From Adenophora triphylla var. japonica (Eukaryota > Streptophyta > Magnoliopsida > Asterales > Campanulaceae), in contig JAFEMH010000527.1 in the NCBI GenBank assembly GCA_022495995.1, positions 186,001 through 250,000 of the forward strand: a stretch of 64,000 bases of DNA, read 5' to 3'. Under the pieces are notes generated by a model, which saw only the letters and a program-made list of their open reading frames with translations, did no database searches and was not told the origin of the DNA. The position numbers were made by a program, and so were the translations under genes. This document shows positions 53,941 to 64,000 of this stretch, piece after piece; the stretch's first letter is position 1; the number at the start of each line of letters is the position of its first letter.

Positions 53941-54540
53941 TGTAGAAGTAGCATTACATAATGATAATTGTGATTCGTCCTTATGAAGGACAAAGTTCGA
54001 AAGGAACAATACATAATGTGTACGTTCTTGACGAATCCGTTCCTACTGAACCCATTGCAAATGTTGCAAAGGGCAAATAAGAAAGCAACATTAGAAACAT
54101 AGTGATGATTCTGACAATATTGCTTGCCTTGTATTTGCTACCATGTTTAAAGGCTCTTATGAAGAACCTTGAGCACATGATAACTATTCTTTTGTTCTAG
54201 CATAACGCAAAAGGGAAATGTTCCAAGTGCAAGCTAGGCAAAAGATATATGTTGTGGTGAAGGCTCTTAATTCATATGATGAAAGAAGAAGCAATCCGCA
54301 AATTGTGTTAATGGTTGACAGAATAAAAGGGTTCATAAAGGAAGGAAAAAGTAGGTAAAGCAAAGGTTGCCAAACCTAGGACAAAAGTTGTCAAAGCCGA
54401 AGAGGCTAAACCCAAAGTGTCTCAAAAGGATGCAGTTTGCTATCATTGCAATAAGATTGTCATTGGAAGCAAAGTTGCAAGGCTTATTAGGAAGGCCTAA
54501 AAGGTGAAGAAAGGCAATATGATTGCTACTACTTCAAGTA
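53941..54540 (+). pseudogene. Gag remnant of copia F
   Basis: It aligns with B gag: TGTACGTTCTTGACGAAYCC at about 54018 matches 18-37 of the window. A continuous stretch through the point where gypsy A entered B shows the empty site (near 54075-54090). The rest has lost the UBN2 core and is full of stops, but a zinc-knuckle-like VCYHCNK remains near 54437. Not translatable. Confidence 0.8.
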
Positions 54541-57500
54541 TCCATATGATAGATATTTTCCTTTCAACTTCTTGTTCTTGGGTATATGATACCGGATTGG
54601 ATCCCACATTTGTTTAAATGTGCAAGGAACAAAGAATAGAAAGCTACTCAAAGAAGGTAAGTCAAACCTATGCATAAGAATGGAGCAAGGGTTGCTACAT
54701 TAGCCATAGGGACTTATGAAGTCACTTTACCTTGTGGACTAATACTTGTTTTGACAAAGTATGACTACGTTTCGGATTTGAGTAGGAGTATTATTTCCAT
54801 TTCTTAAATGGATGATGAAGGATATAATTTTCTTATTTTCAATAAGAAGTTTTATATTTATTTAATAATATGCCTTATTGTAATGCATATGTCATTAAAT
54901 GGTCTTCATATCCTTGATGATGAGAAACAAAATAATATTGAAGATATCTATAATATAAATGGGAAATCTAAACCGAACAATATGAACAAAGCGTTCATAT
55001 GGCATTTCCGACTTGGTCAAATAAATAAGAAACATATATCTAAACTCCATTAACATGGACTTTTAGACTCATATGACCATGAATCATTTGACGAATTTGG
55101 ATCTTATTTATTGGGATTATCGACCAAATCACCCTACACTAAAGTAGTGGGAGGGCTAGTGACTTATTGGTCATTATACATGAGATGTATGTGGACCATT
55201 AAGCAGCATTGCTAGGGGAGGATTTCGGTATTTCATCATATTTCACTAAAGACTTATCTAGATATGATTATGTCTATCTGATGAAGTCCAAAGGTGAATC
55301 GTTTGAGATGTTTCGAACATTTCAAGATGAAGTGCAAAACAACTTGGCAAAACTATTAAGTACTTCGATTAGATCGAGGTGGTAAATATTTGAGCCAAGA
55401 GTTTGACAATCATCTCAAAATTATGAAATCATTTCAGAGTTGACTCCACCCGGAACACCACATTGTATGATGTGTCTGAAAGTAGGAATTGAACCTTGTA
55501 GGACATGGTTCGTTCGATGATGTGTCAATTAGACTTTCCTATTTCATATTTCCTTTTGAGGATATGCATTAGAAATAATGCTGTTACACTGAATTGAGCC
55601 TTTACTAAATCGGTTCCTAAGGCCCCACATGAGATGTGGCATGGAAGAAAACTTAGTTTGTCTTTCATTAAGATTTGGGGTTGCGAATCTTATGTAAAGA
55701 GACTTGTCTCTTATAAGTTAGCACCAAATCTAACCAAGTTATTTTCGGAAATTGATCTTACAACCACAAAAGAGAACAAAACGTTTGTTGCTCTATACGA
55801 TTTGTTTCTTGAGAAATAGTTTCTCAATAAAGAATCTAGTGGGAGTAAAATTAATCTTGAAAGAAGTTCAAGAACCCGAAAATAATATGGAACCAAGAGT
55901 AGAGACGGAACCAAGTTCACAAAGAGTTGTGGAACTGGTTCAAGATGCACAAGTCCATCGTAGATTAGATAGGTCACGATCCGAACTCAAGGAATAGTGA
56001 TTTCTCGTTGCAGAAAGTGATGAAGTGGAAAGTCATTAAGAATGACGATCCTACTTGCTATCAAGAAGCGATGTCCTCTCCTAATTTGGATAAATGGTTA
56101 GGAATCATGGTGTCCGAATTGCAATCCATGTTTGATGATCAAGTTTGGAACTTGATTGGGCTACCTGAAGGTGTAAAAACTAAAGGGATGCAAGTAGGCC
56201 TTCAAGACCGACATGGATGTGAAGATGTATACTTTCATGACTAAGGATTGTAGCAAAGGGATTTAGGTTAATACATAGTATTGACTATGATGTAAACCTT
56301 TTCGTCGGTTACAATGTCAAAGTCTGTTAGAAGTTTCAATTTCCATTATCACATATTGTGACTATGTGATATGACAAATGGATGTCAAACGACTTTCTTT
56401 AAATGGAAAGATTATTAAGGATGTGTATAGTACACAACCCGAATAGTTTGACGATCCAAGAAACTCTAATAGAGTATGCATGTTGCAAAGATCCATGAGA
56501 TGGGTTGAAGCTAGCTTAAAGGAATTGGAATCTTCGTTTTGATGAATTGGTCAAAGAGTTACACTTTATCAAGTACAAAGATGAACCTTGTGTATGCATG
56601 AAATTCAGTGGGAGCGTAGTATTATTTCTATTGTTTTATTACAATGATATCTTACTCATTGGAAAAACAAGTTTCGATACTTAAGACTGTTAAGTATTGG
56701 TCAAGGAAAGGTTTATCAATGAAAGATATGGGTGAAGCCACTTACATCCTTGGCATCAAGATCTATAGAGATAGATCTAAAAGGATAAATTGGTTTGAGT
56801 CAAAGTATTCAAATTGACAAGGTTCTTAGAAGAGTCTAAGAAAAGTGGCTTGTCAATGGGTCATGGTATTTTTCTCTTGGCAATACTCATTGTCTTATGA
56901 CAACTGATGAGCAAAAGGGAAATGAATGAAGTTCCATATGCTTCAGCATTTGGATCTGTCATGTATGCCATGATTTTTACTAGACCCGACGTCTCGTATG
57001 CTCTAAGTATGATGAGTCGATACCAATCTGATCTTGTGATGAGAACCATTGGATGGCAGTCAAGATGATCCTTAAGTACTTAAGAAGAACTAAGGATATG
57101 TTCTTGGGATTTGAAAGATTGGAAGTTAATCTTGTTGTAAGGGTTACATAGATGCTAGCTTCTAAACTAACAAAGTTATTTTAAAATCGCAATTAGGATT
57201 TGTGTTTATTCTTATTAGAGGTGCAGTTTTGATTGGAAGAGTTCCAAGCAGAAATTGTAGCCAATTCTACTACTAAGGCCGAATTTTAGCAACATATGAT
57301 GTGGCTAAAAGACGCAGTTTGGATCGAAAGTTCATTAGTGTTTTGGAAATGTTTCAAGTATCACTAATCGATGAAAGTTTTGTTATGACAAATAGTGGTG
57401 CCACTTGTGCAAACAATGGAACCAAGGTCACAACAGCGATCCAAACACTCACTTAGACGTTCTTTGAGGAATTCATTAAGAATGAGAAGACGTTAAAATA

Positions 57501-57629
57501 TACAAAGTATCAACCGATGATGACATAAGGGATTCACTTACAAAGACCCTCGCACAGGCGGAAGCATGATGGTCATGTTAGATCCATGAGTATTCGATAC
57601 ATAAATGGAGCCTAGTGCAAGTGGGAGAC
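54541..57629 (+). pseudogene. Pol remnant of copia F (protease to RNase H)
   Basis: DNA-level alignment to B runs through protease (WVYDTG near 54580, frameshifted), the gag-pre-integrase zinc region (FIWHFRLGQINKKHISKLH at 54990), the integrase core, RT (56100-56700) and RNase H (56700-57600). Longer open pieces are 54808-55053, 55634-55819 and 56008-56244. Against B there are dozens of small indels and stops. At B's ATAA duplication F has the single-copy form. The catalytic YVDD has become YYND-like near 56640. Inactive. Confidence 0.85.
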
Positions 57630-59035
57630 TGTTGGTGTAATGCCCTAGGATTTAGTTATGTTTAACTGAAAACCGTTATGTATCATATTTATCGTTTAAG
57701 TTTATTATTTGATTATTATATAGTTTGCATATTTATTGTAATAATCTCCGTCCCTAATTATTAAGAGAATAATTAGTATAATTGTCAATGGATAATCATA
57801 TGATGATTATATGCATAGAGATGCACATTGAAATTATGGGTACTTGTTAGAGAACAAGTGACTTGACTTGATCCGTATGAGATTTATGTCATGGTCAAAT
57901 GTCATAATTAAATATCATATGGTCACTTCATTTAGTTCCTAGACCTGAGATTATCATGACCTTACATATGATGAAAGTCATGTTTGATTTTAGTCAAACG
58001 ATATCTTAACATGATATTTATAAAGGCTATCTTTGGCATGATCGGATTTATGATGGGAAGGATGATAAGTCAAGATGGAACTTGTCCCTCGAAAGAGAGA
58101 TGTTTTGCTTGGGCCCCTCGATGAGTGATAATGATGCAAAGTGTGTAGCCACACCCCAATGCGATTGGATTATCATTATACTCAAGATCGAGAAAGCATT
58201 GAACAAATACAAGTTGACGTGGACCATGACTTGTGTTTTTTTTTTTTGGCAAAAGGAGAAATAGAAGTGTACCATTGGAAACGTGAACTCTTACGTTATA
58301 TTATTTGGGTAGACATAATGGCTTGCTAGAGTCCGCTTATGTCTTATGAGAGTCGATATGATCGAACTCATTGCCAACATAATATAATTCTATTGGGTCA
58401 CACACAACTAGAATGAATTGGTTAAACCAAAGGAAGAATGATTGAGAGTTCCTGCATATGGCAACGTTTGTCACGCGACATACTTAGCCAATCAGCTAAG
58501 TATGTCATTGTCACGCGACATAACTAGCCACCGGGCTAAGTATGTCACGCGACATAACTAGCCACCGCACGCGTTTGTGACAGCATTTGGTCTCCTAATT
58601 CGATCAGGAAACATATTCATACTAAAGTAGTATAAATATGAGAGGTCTGTTAACCCTAATGGTCTGGCCGAAATTTTCAAGGGAAAATCATAACAAAATA
58701 CTCTCAATATTCTTCAAGGTTTTGATCTAGCAATCATCAAGAAATCGTTCTTGGTTCATTCTTACGTGTGGATACAACAATAGAGGATCTTCGCTCGTTT
58801 GACGATCAAGGCCTAGAGTTCCAATCTGAAGATTGAAAGGTTCTTGAAGATTGAAGATTGTGATTCAAAATCACACCAATAAATTGTTCGATAGCTCAAG
58901 ACCGGAAAGCAATTAAGGTTGGTAAATTCTATCTCATAGAAATTCAATTTAATCGTATAGAACGGATCTTAGGGCTTGGGTTTTGTGTTAATTTGATGCT
59001 TAATTCCGCTGCGCATGGACCCATAAAACCCAACA
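57630..59035 (+). repeat. 3' LTR of copia F
   Basis: 1406 bp, preceded by the purine tract GTGCAAGTGGGAGAC. Longer than the 5' LTR mainly because it has one more GTCACGCGAC unit (58470, 58510 and 58544). TATAAAT at 58631. Confidence 0.94.
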
Positions 59036-59605
59036 GAAAGTGGGCGCATGAAGTGAGGAATATGCCAATCACTTCCCCACTCTCCCTCAACGTCCAAGAC
59101 AACCCCAAGACTGATTATTTGAGTAGCCTTCAAGTTATTGAAGTCTATAAATATTCCTGGAAGGAGTCACTTGAAGATATGCCAATTTTACACACCTTCA
59201 AAGCATAGAGAGATAAAATTCTTTGTTTGGTTCTTTTCATCCATCCTCCCTTGTAATTTCGCACTTGATTACATTGGTATCAAGTTGTGTGTTGGCTTGG
59301 ATTGGATTTCGTTCTTTATCTTTAGTTCCATAGAACTTATCTTGTATTAGCTATAGGGAACACATTTCGGCTTTGTGTAATTCTTTTTATAATTTATAAA
59401 GTCTTGCCTAAGAGGCATCCTCAATTTATATAATTTATATAACTTGAGAAAAACAATTTTGGTATCTTTATTCCGCTGCAATCTGTTTTACAAAATTTGT
59501 TTTATTTTCGAAGTGTGTGTGTGTGTGTGTGCTATCTCAAGTGCTTTCGTTGGTGCTGTTATCACCTTGAATATCACTTGTGTTTCTGGCCGTGACAATT
59601 TCAAT

Positions 59606-59617
59606 TGGTATCAGAGC
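59606..59617 (+). other. Primer binding site of copia G
   Basis: TGGTATCAGAGC, complementary to plant initiator tRNA-Met, lies a few bases after the LTR end and 39 bp before the gag ATG. Confidence 0.92.
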
Positions 59618-59655
59618 AGGTCACTTGACGATACTAAGTTCTTGGTCTAGGTGTC

Positions 59656-61330
59656 ATGGGTTATGATCCTGCAAATCCAAACCAAAAACGTCTTCCTGTT
59701 TTAGATGGTTCGAATTATGCATATTGGAAGATCCGTGTTCGCTCGCATATCAAATCAATTGATCTTCGAGCTTGGCAATTTTTAGTTTTTTTCCCTAATC
59801 TAAAGAGGATCAACATATGTTCCCATATTCCCCCCATTGGTGACTCGAACTCGGGACCTTTGGTCTCAAGTGAGGAGTGCCTACCACCAGGCTACAACCT
59901 TCTTGTCCTTGGCGGTCTATAGTTAATGGGTACTCTCTTCCACTTTTACCTCCAGATGATGATGGTGATATTCAGGTTAAACCTGACACCGAGTGGACTA
60001 ATGAAGAGATTGCCCTAGCTAACTATAATGAGAAAGCTCTTAATGCTATTTTTGAGTGGGTTGACATGCACATTTTTAAACTTGTTCAAAATAGTTCCAC
60101 AGCTAAGGAAGCTTGGGATATTTTACAAAGGTTTTGTGAAGGTGATTCTAGTGTGCGTGAAAACAAACTTAGAGGTCTTACTAGCAAATTTAAAAGGTTG
60201 AGAATGGGTGAAAATGATACCATTTCTTCTTATTTTGAAATTTTTTTGGCATTGCTAATGAGTGTCAACTTTTAGGTGAACCTTTTGCAAATAAACAATT
60301 GGTTTCAAAAGCTATTAGAACTCTTCCTGAGCATTTTAATATGAAGGTTTCATCTATAGAAGAGGCACACAATCTTTCTACTATGGACATCAATTCCTTA
60401 ATGAGCATTTTGAAAAATTTTGAGTCAAACCTTGCTGAGCAAAGTGAAGCTTCTAAAGGCAAGAGTATTTCTTTAAACGTTCAATCCTCAAGTTTATCAA
60501 ATAATGAGGATGACGAAATTTTTGAGGAATTAGGTGAAGATGCTAGTGTTGCCTTGCTTGCTAGAAAATATAACTCTAAGTTAAGAAAGTTTAACAAAGA
60601 AAATGTGCAGGTTAAGGCTAAAGAGCAACAAACCAAGGTGTACAATTCAATGCCGAAGAGGACATTTCCATCTACTCAGAAAAGTGGTCCCATAAGAAGA
60701 GCATCATCAGATCAATCTAGATCTGATCCGAAATACCTTGAATCAATACAATGTCATGCATGCTCTGGATGGGGTCATTACTCAAGCGAGTGTGATAACA
60801 CTCTAAGGAAGATGGGGAAGAACCTATGGGTATCCCTCAGTGATAATGAAGATGAGAAGACCAATCAATCTAAAGATTCAGATCAAACAGCAATGGTGGT
60901 CACAAATTGTGACTCGTACTCTGTCAGTGATACCCCACGTGATATCCAATATAGGATAGCACCTGAGATATCATCCAGCAGGTATACAGATTTCAATTTA
61001 ATTAATTCTGTTTGTTTTATGGGTTCTGTTAACATGGATGCAGGTAGTTCACAAGAGGTTAAACAAAGCAAGGAGTTCAGCAAGGATGAACTCATTTGTG
61101 GCCTTAAGAAACTTTGCAAAGAATTAGTGGACGAATGAAAGAAAGAAAACAAAAAGGTCATTTCTTTATCAAAAGAGGTTCAAGATCTGACTGATGGCTT
61201 AACTAGATTGGAAGTCCAACTCACAAAGAAGGATGTGGAGCTAGACAAAGTCAATGCCAAGCTCACTCTAGCCTAGGCCACATTTAAGAAACTCAACACG
61301 AGTTCTTCCAAGTTGGATGCAATTCTTGGG
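59656..61330 (+). pseudogene. Gag of copia G, interrupted by a SINE and two stops
   Basis: It starts MGYDPANPNQKRLPVLDGSN with YWKIRVRSHI, the usual copia gag start. A SINE at 59777-59907 breaks it in the Trp codon region. It resumes at 59914 through the UBN2 domain (WDILQRFCEGDSSVREN and LTSKFKRLRMGENDTISS), with a frame change near 60275. A CCHC zinc knuckle CHACSGWGHYSSEC lies at 60752-60793. A long coiled-coil-like stretch after 61080 (SKEVQDLTDGLTRLEVQLTK) is crossed by TGA at 61136-61138 and TAG at about 61275. Otherwise well kept. It then runs straight into an RT spacer. Confidence 0.85.
59777..59907 (-). mobile_element. tRNA-derived SINE in the gag of copia G
   Basis: It is flanked by CTTGGC (59771-59776 and 59908-59913). 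On the minus strand a head with A-box-like TAGCCTGGTGGT and B-box-like GAGTTCGAGTC is followed by a body ending in a short A-rich tail. Taking it out restores the gag reading frame, with the Trp codon TGG shared by both duplicates. About 131 bp. Confidence 0.85.
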
Positions 61331-62075
61331 TTGAGCAAACCACTCAAGGCAGGTGATAGAGTGCAGGAATCTCCATTGATATTGCTGGAAGAACTGGAGG
61401 ATCAAAATCAAGCAAGTGATACCCCAGGTGCTGACCAGAGTGTTGCCACTAAAGGGATAGCATCACTAGTATCACCTAAGACCAGTCCAGCAACTGAAAA
61501 GGATGAACAGTCTGATGATGATGCTCATGTGCATGAAGATTTGAGAAGGGATCCACCAGCTAGGATTAGAAGAGATCATCCTTCATCTCAAATTATTGGA
61601 AAAGCAAGTGAAGGAGTACGAACAAGGAATAATGAGCCCTTTAGTAGTCGTGAAATGGTGAGGTATGTGTGCATGTCCACCACATACCATAAGGTAAAAT
61701 ATTCCTGTTTTGTTTCCTCTTTAGAACCCAAAAATATTTCTGAAGCTTTAAAAGATAATTTTTGGATACATGCCATGCAAGAGGAACTTGAACAATTTGC
61801 TCGTAATGAAGTTTGGTGTTTAGTACCACATCCCATTAACACTAATGTAATTGGTACAAAATGGATTTTCAAAAATAAATCTGACGAGCAAGGAAATATT
61901 GTTAGGAACAAGGCTCTTCTCGTAGCTCAAGGTTACACCCAAATTGAAGGTGTTGACTTTGATGAGACCTTTGCTCCCGTTGCTAGAATAGAATCCATAA
62001 GACTCCTCTTGGCTATAGCTTGTTATCTAAAAATTACATTGTTTCAAATGAATGTTAAAGCTGCCTTTTAAATGG
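61331..62075 (+). pseudogene. RT N-terminal region of copia G, joined directly to gag
   Basis: After a Ser/Asp-rich spacer the frame has EPKNISEALKDNFWIHAMQE, VWCLVPHPINTNVIGTKWIF, LLVAQGYTQIEGVDFDETFA and LFQMNVKAAF, then stops at a TAA caused by a one-base loss in a T run at 62068-62073. No protease (DTG/DSG) or integrase motifs exist between the gag coiled coil and this RT. The junction lies near 61340 and is in frame, so a deletion of about 2 kb is inferred. Confidence 0.87.
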
Positions 62076-63245
62076 TTATTTAAAGAAGAAATTTTTGTTG
62101 AACAACCAAAAGTATTTGAAGATCCTCATCTACCAAACCACGTATATAGACTTGATAAAGCCTTATATGGCTTGAAACAAGCTCCACGTGCATGGTATGG
62201 TCGCTTAACCTCCTTTTTACTTGAATATGGTTTTACAAGAGGTGAAGCAGATAGGACCTTATTTATCCTAAGGCATGGCAAAGAAACATTCATTGATCAA
62301 ATCTATGTTGATGACATAGTCTATGGATCTGCTTCTCAAACGTGTTTAAAAGATTTTGTAGAGGCTATGACATCAACATTTGAAATGAGCATGATTGGTG
62401 AGTTAACATTCTTTCTAGGCTTGCAGGTGAAACAATCAAATGAAGGAATATTCATTTCACAAAGCAAGTATGCAAAAAGCCTAGTGAAACGATTTGGGTT
62501 GGAAGGAGCAAAAAGTTCAAAAATCCCTATGTGTTCTTCTCTTAAACTTGGTAGAGACCAAGTAGGTGAGGATTTTGATCCTACTTTATATCGTTCTATG
62601 ATAGGTAGCCTTCTCTATCTCACTTCTAGTCGTCCTGATATCATGTTTAGTGTGTGCGTTTGTGCACGTTGTCAAGCCAATCCTAAAGTCTCACACCTTA
62701 ATTCTGTCAAAAAGATAATTAAATATGTTTCGGGAACAAGTGAATTAGGGATTTGGTTTAGTAAGGATACTAACACCAATTTGATAGGCTTTAGCGACTC
62801 GGATTGGGCAGGGGATATGGATGATAGGAAGAGTACTAGTGGGGGGTGTTTTTACTTGGGTAACAATTTAGTTTCATGGTATAGTCGTAAACAAAATTGT
62901 ATCTCTCTTTCCACGGCTGAGTCTGAGTATGTTGCAGCTGGTAGTTGTTGCTCACAACTTATTTGGCTAAAACATATGCTAGATGATCATGGTCTAGAGA
63001 GTAATTCTTTGACTATGTACTGTGATAACCTGAGTGCTATCAACATTTCAAAAAACCCTGTTCAGCATTCCCGTACTATGCACATAGATATACGTCATCA
63101 TTTTCTTAGAGATATGGTAGATAAAGGCCTAATTAACATTGATCATATTGATACTAAGTATCAACTGGCTGATATCTTTACCAAGGCCTTAGACCACGAG
63201 AGATTTTTTAGTTTAAAAAGATCTCTTGGTCTTTGTAATCTCTGA
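62052..63245 (+). pseudogene. RT core and RNase H of copia G
   Basis: A 397-codon frame. RT continues with RLDKALYGLKQAPRAWYGRL and the catalytic QIYVDDIVYGSA. IGSLLYLTSSRPDIMFSV and the RNase H follow: D in GFSDSDWAGD, E in LSTAESEYVAAG, D in MYCDNLSAINI and H in HIDIRHHFLRD. The frame ends at a normal stop, LGLCNL. All catalytic residues are intact. Only the frameshift at about 62070 separates it from the N-terminal half. Best preserved copia RT-RNase H in the window. Confidence 0.92.
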
Positions 63246-64000
63246 GTCTGTTTGTCTGTGCTACCCCAGGTGATGTTATCACTCAGGGTAACACTTGTAT
63301 ATTAGTGTAATTTTTTTTCTGTTTATTTAAAAAAATGCTTTCATATTCTTTTTAATCTGGTTAGCTTAGTTCTAACCGTGGCACTTGCTGACCTTTTTGT
63401 TATGGTAGGTTATTACTTGGGTTAACATGTTTGATATCATTCCCCTTCATATGCTAAAAGTGACAAAGTCACTAACCTTTTTTGTGATAAATAAAAGGCA
63501 ACGGCAATTATTTCCATACTATTCTCTCGAGCTCGGGGCACGGTGTTCACTGCAACGATGTACTCTTGCCAATGAGAATGTATGAGGTGATTTATGCTCA
63601 GTATTAGGGACATGGAGTTCGCTACTACAGTGTACCCTACTTGAAAGACATAAATCACTTTATCTTTACACTTGAAATATAAATCGAGGCACGGAGCTCA
63701 TTACTACGATGCCTTCTGGTTTAAAGAAGTGTATTGATCCCTTATAACAAGCAATGTACTTAAAAAATATATATAGGCGTGTTATGCCTAGAGTGCATGA
63801 AAAATGCTCAGTTTGTTATGCCTGAAGTGCCTAAAAATGCTCAGCTTGTTATGCTTGAAGTGCTTGAAAATGAAATTTTTTTATCAAGGGGATTTATATC
63901 GCATGTGTTATCCTACGTGTTACAATCATTGCCTTAACACATTAGTGTGTGCTATATTAATTTTTTTATTTCTTATTTTCGAAATATTGTTGATTAATTT
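63246..64000 (+). other. 3' region of copia G with two sets of tandem repeats
   Basis: No coding frame of note and no env-like ORF in this stretch. Three diverged GGCACGGNGTTCACTACNACGATG units start near 63535, 63608 and 63686. Three 33-34-bp units TGTTATGCCTGAAGTGCNTG start at 63781, 63815 and 63848. The 3' LTR is not reached. Confidence 0.65.

Larger units (their letters stand above)
51047..59035 (+). mobile_element. Ty1/copia element F, relative of B, decayed inside
   Basis: LTRs 51047-52408 and 57630-59035 have TGTTGG/CCAACA ends and flanking AAAAG/GAAAG (one mismatch). About 20-25 base differences over about 1360 bp are counted by eye. The interior aligns with B across gag, integrase, RT and RNase H but is cut by many stops and indels. 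F sits in the 5' LTR of G. Confidence 0.93.
50625..59600 (+). repeat. 5' LTR of copia G, split by copia F
   Basis: Parts 50625-51046 and 59036-59600 total about 987 bp. Removing F and one target copy joins AATTGAGAAAAG to TGGGCGCATGAAG. TATAAATA at 59146-59153 is the likely promoter. A (GT)n run lies at about 59513-59531. The end GTGACA at about 59600 precedes the primer site. Confidence 0.7.
50625..64000 (+). mobile_element. SIRE-like Ty1/copia element G, 5' part, interrupted by copia F
   Basis: A 5' LTR split by F (50625-51046 and 59036-59600), a Met primer site at 59606, gag, and then RT-RNase H to 63245. The RT style (DEQGNIVRNKALLVAQGYTQ) and the TTGGTATCAGAGCAGGTC primer region fit SIRE/Maximus elements. 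Protease and integrase are absent. The 3' LTR lies right of the window. The left LTR start at TGTTAG (50625) is tentative because the partner LTR is not in view. Confidence 0.85.

Noticed and set aside
59600..59620. Possible tRNA gene fragment TGGTATCAGAGC
   Set aside because: It is the primer binding site of copia G, not a tRNA gene. The same holds for 5031-5048 and 46453-46470.

Overview
The window is a stack of plant transposable elements. No intact single-copy host gene is visible. The organism is a flowering plant with a repeat-rich genome: there are Ty1/copia and Ty3/gypsy LTR retrotransposons of plant lineages (SIRE-like, CRM-like, Tat/Ogre-like), tRNA-derived SINEs, a Stowaway-type MITE, a TRIM, an L1-type LINE, and plant-only domains (plant mobile domain, DUF7745, Transposase_28-like). 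A eudicot is likely but not proven.

Left stack (1-18686). Gypsy element A (81-5764, minus) sits in the gag gene of copia element B (before the window to 11469, plus). B itself sits in the RNase H region of Tat-type gypsy C (11470-18686, plus), whose 5' half lies left of the window. B's 3' LTR carries a SINE with a 14-bp target duplication.

Middle stack (18807-43481). The old Tat-type gypsy D (minus, LTRs about 10% divergent by eye) is flanked by TTAAT duplications. It is split by the young Ogre-like gypsy E (24511-40730, minus, LTRs under 1% divergent, CTAGG duplications). A Stowaway MITE sits in D's gag. D has lost its integrase core. E carries two gene-like modules antisense to its pol: a plant mobile domain gene with visible introns and a DUF7745 gene. 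A short palindromic promoter-like block recurs in E's LTRs and upstream of both modules.

Right region (43482-64000). In order: an AT-rich repeat flank, a MITE fragment, an L1-type LINE fragment, and a complete TRIM (46164-46676) whose empty site survives in a neighbouring duplicate. Next come nested terminal-inverted-repeat elements (about 46898-49604) carrying the 5' end of what may be a captured lysophospholipid acyltransferase gene, and one end of a CACTA element. Last is SIRE-like copia G, whose 5' LTR is split by copia F (51047-59035). F is a relative of B with decayed coding sequence but about 98% identical LTRs. G has a SINE in gag and lacks protease and integrase.

The coding regions are almost all broken by stops, frameshifts or deletions. 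The best preserved are the B and A integrases, the E reverse transcriptase, the G RT-RNase H and the two E antisense modules. Insertion order is read from target-site duplications, from empty sites in paralogous copies, and from LTR-LTR differences counted by eye.
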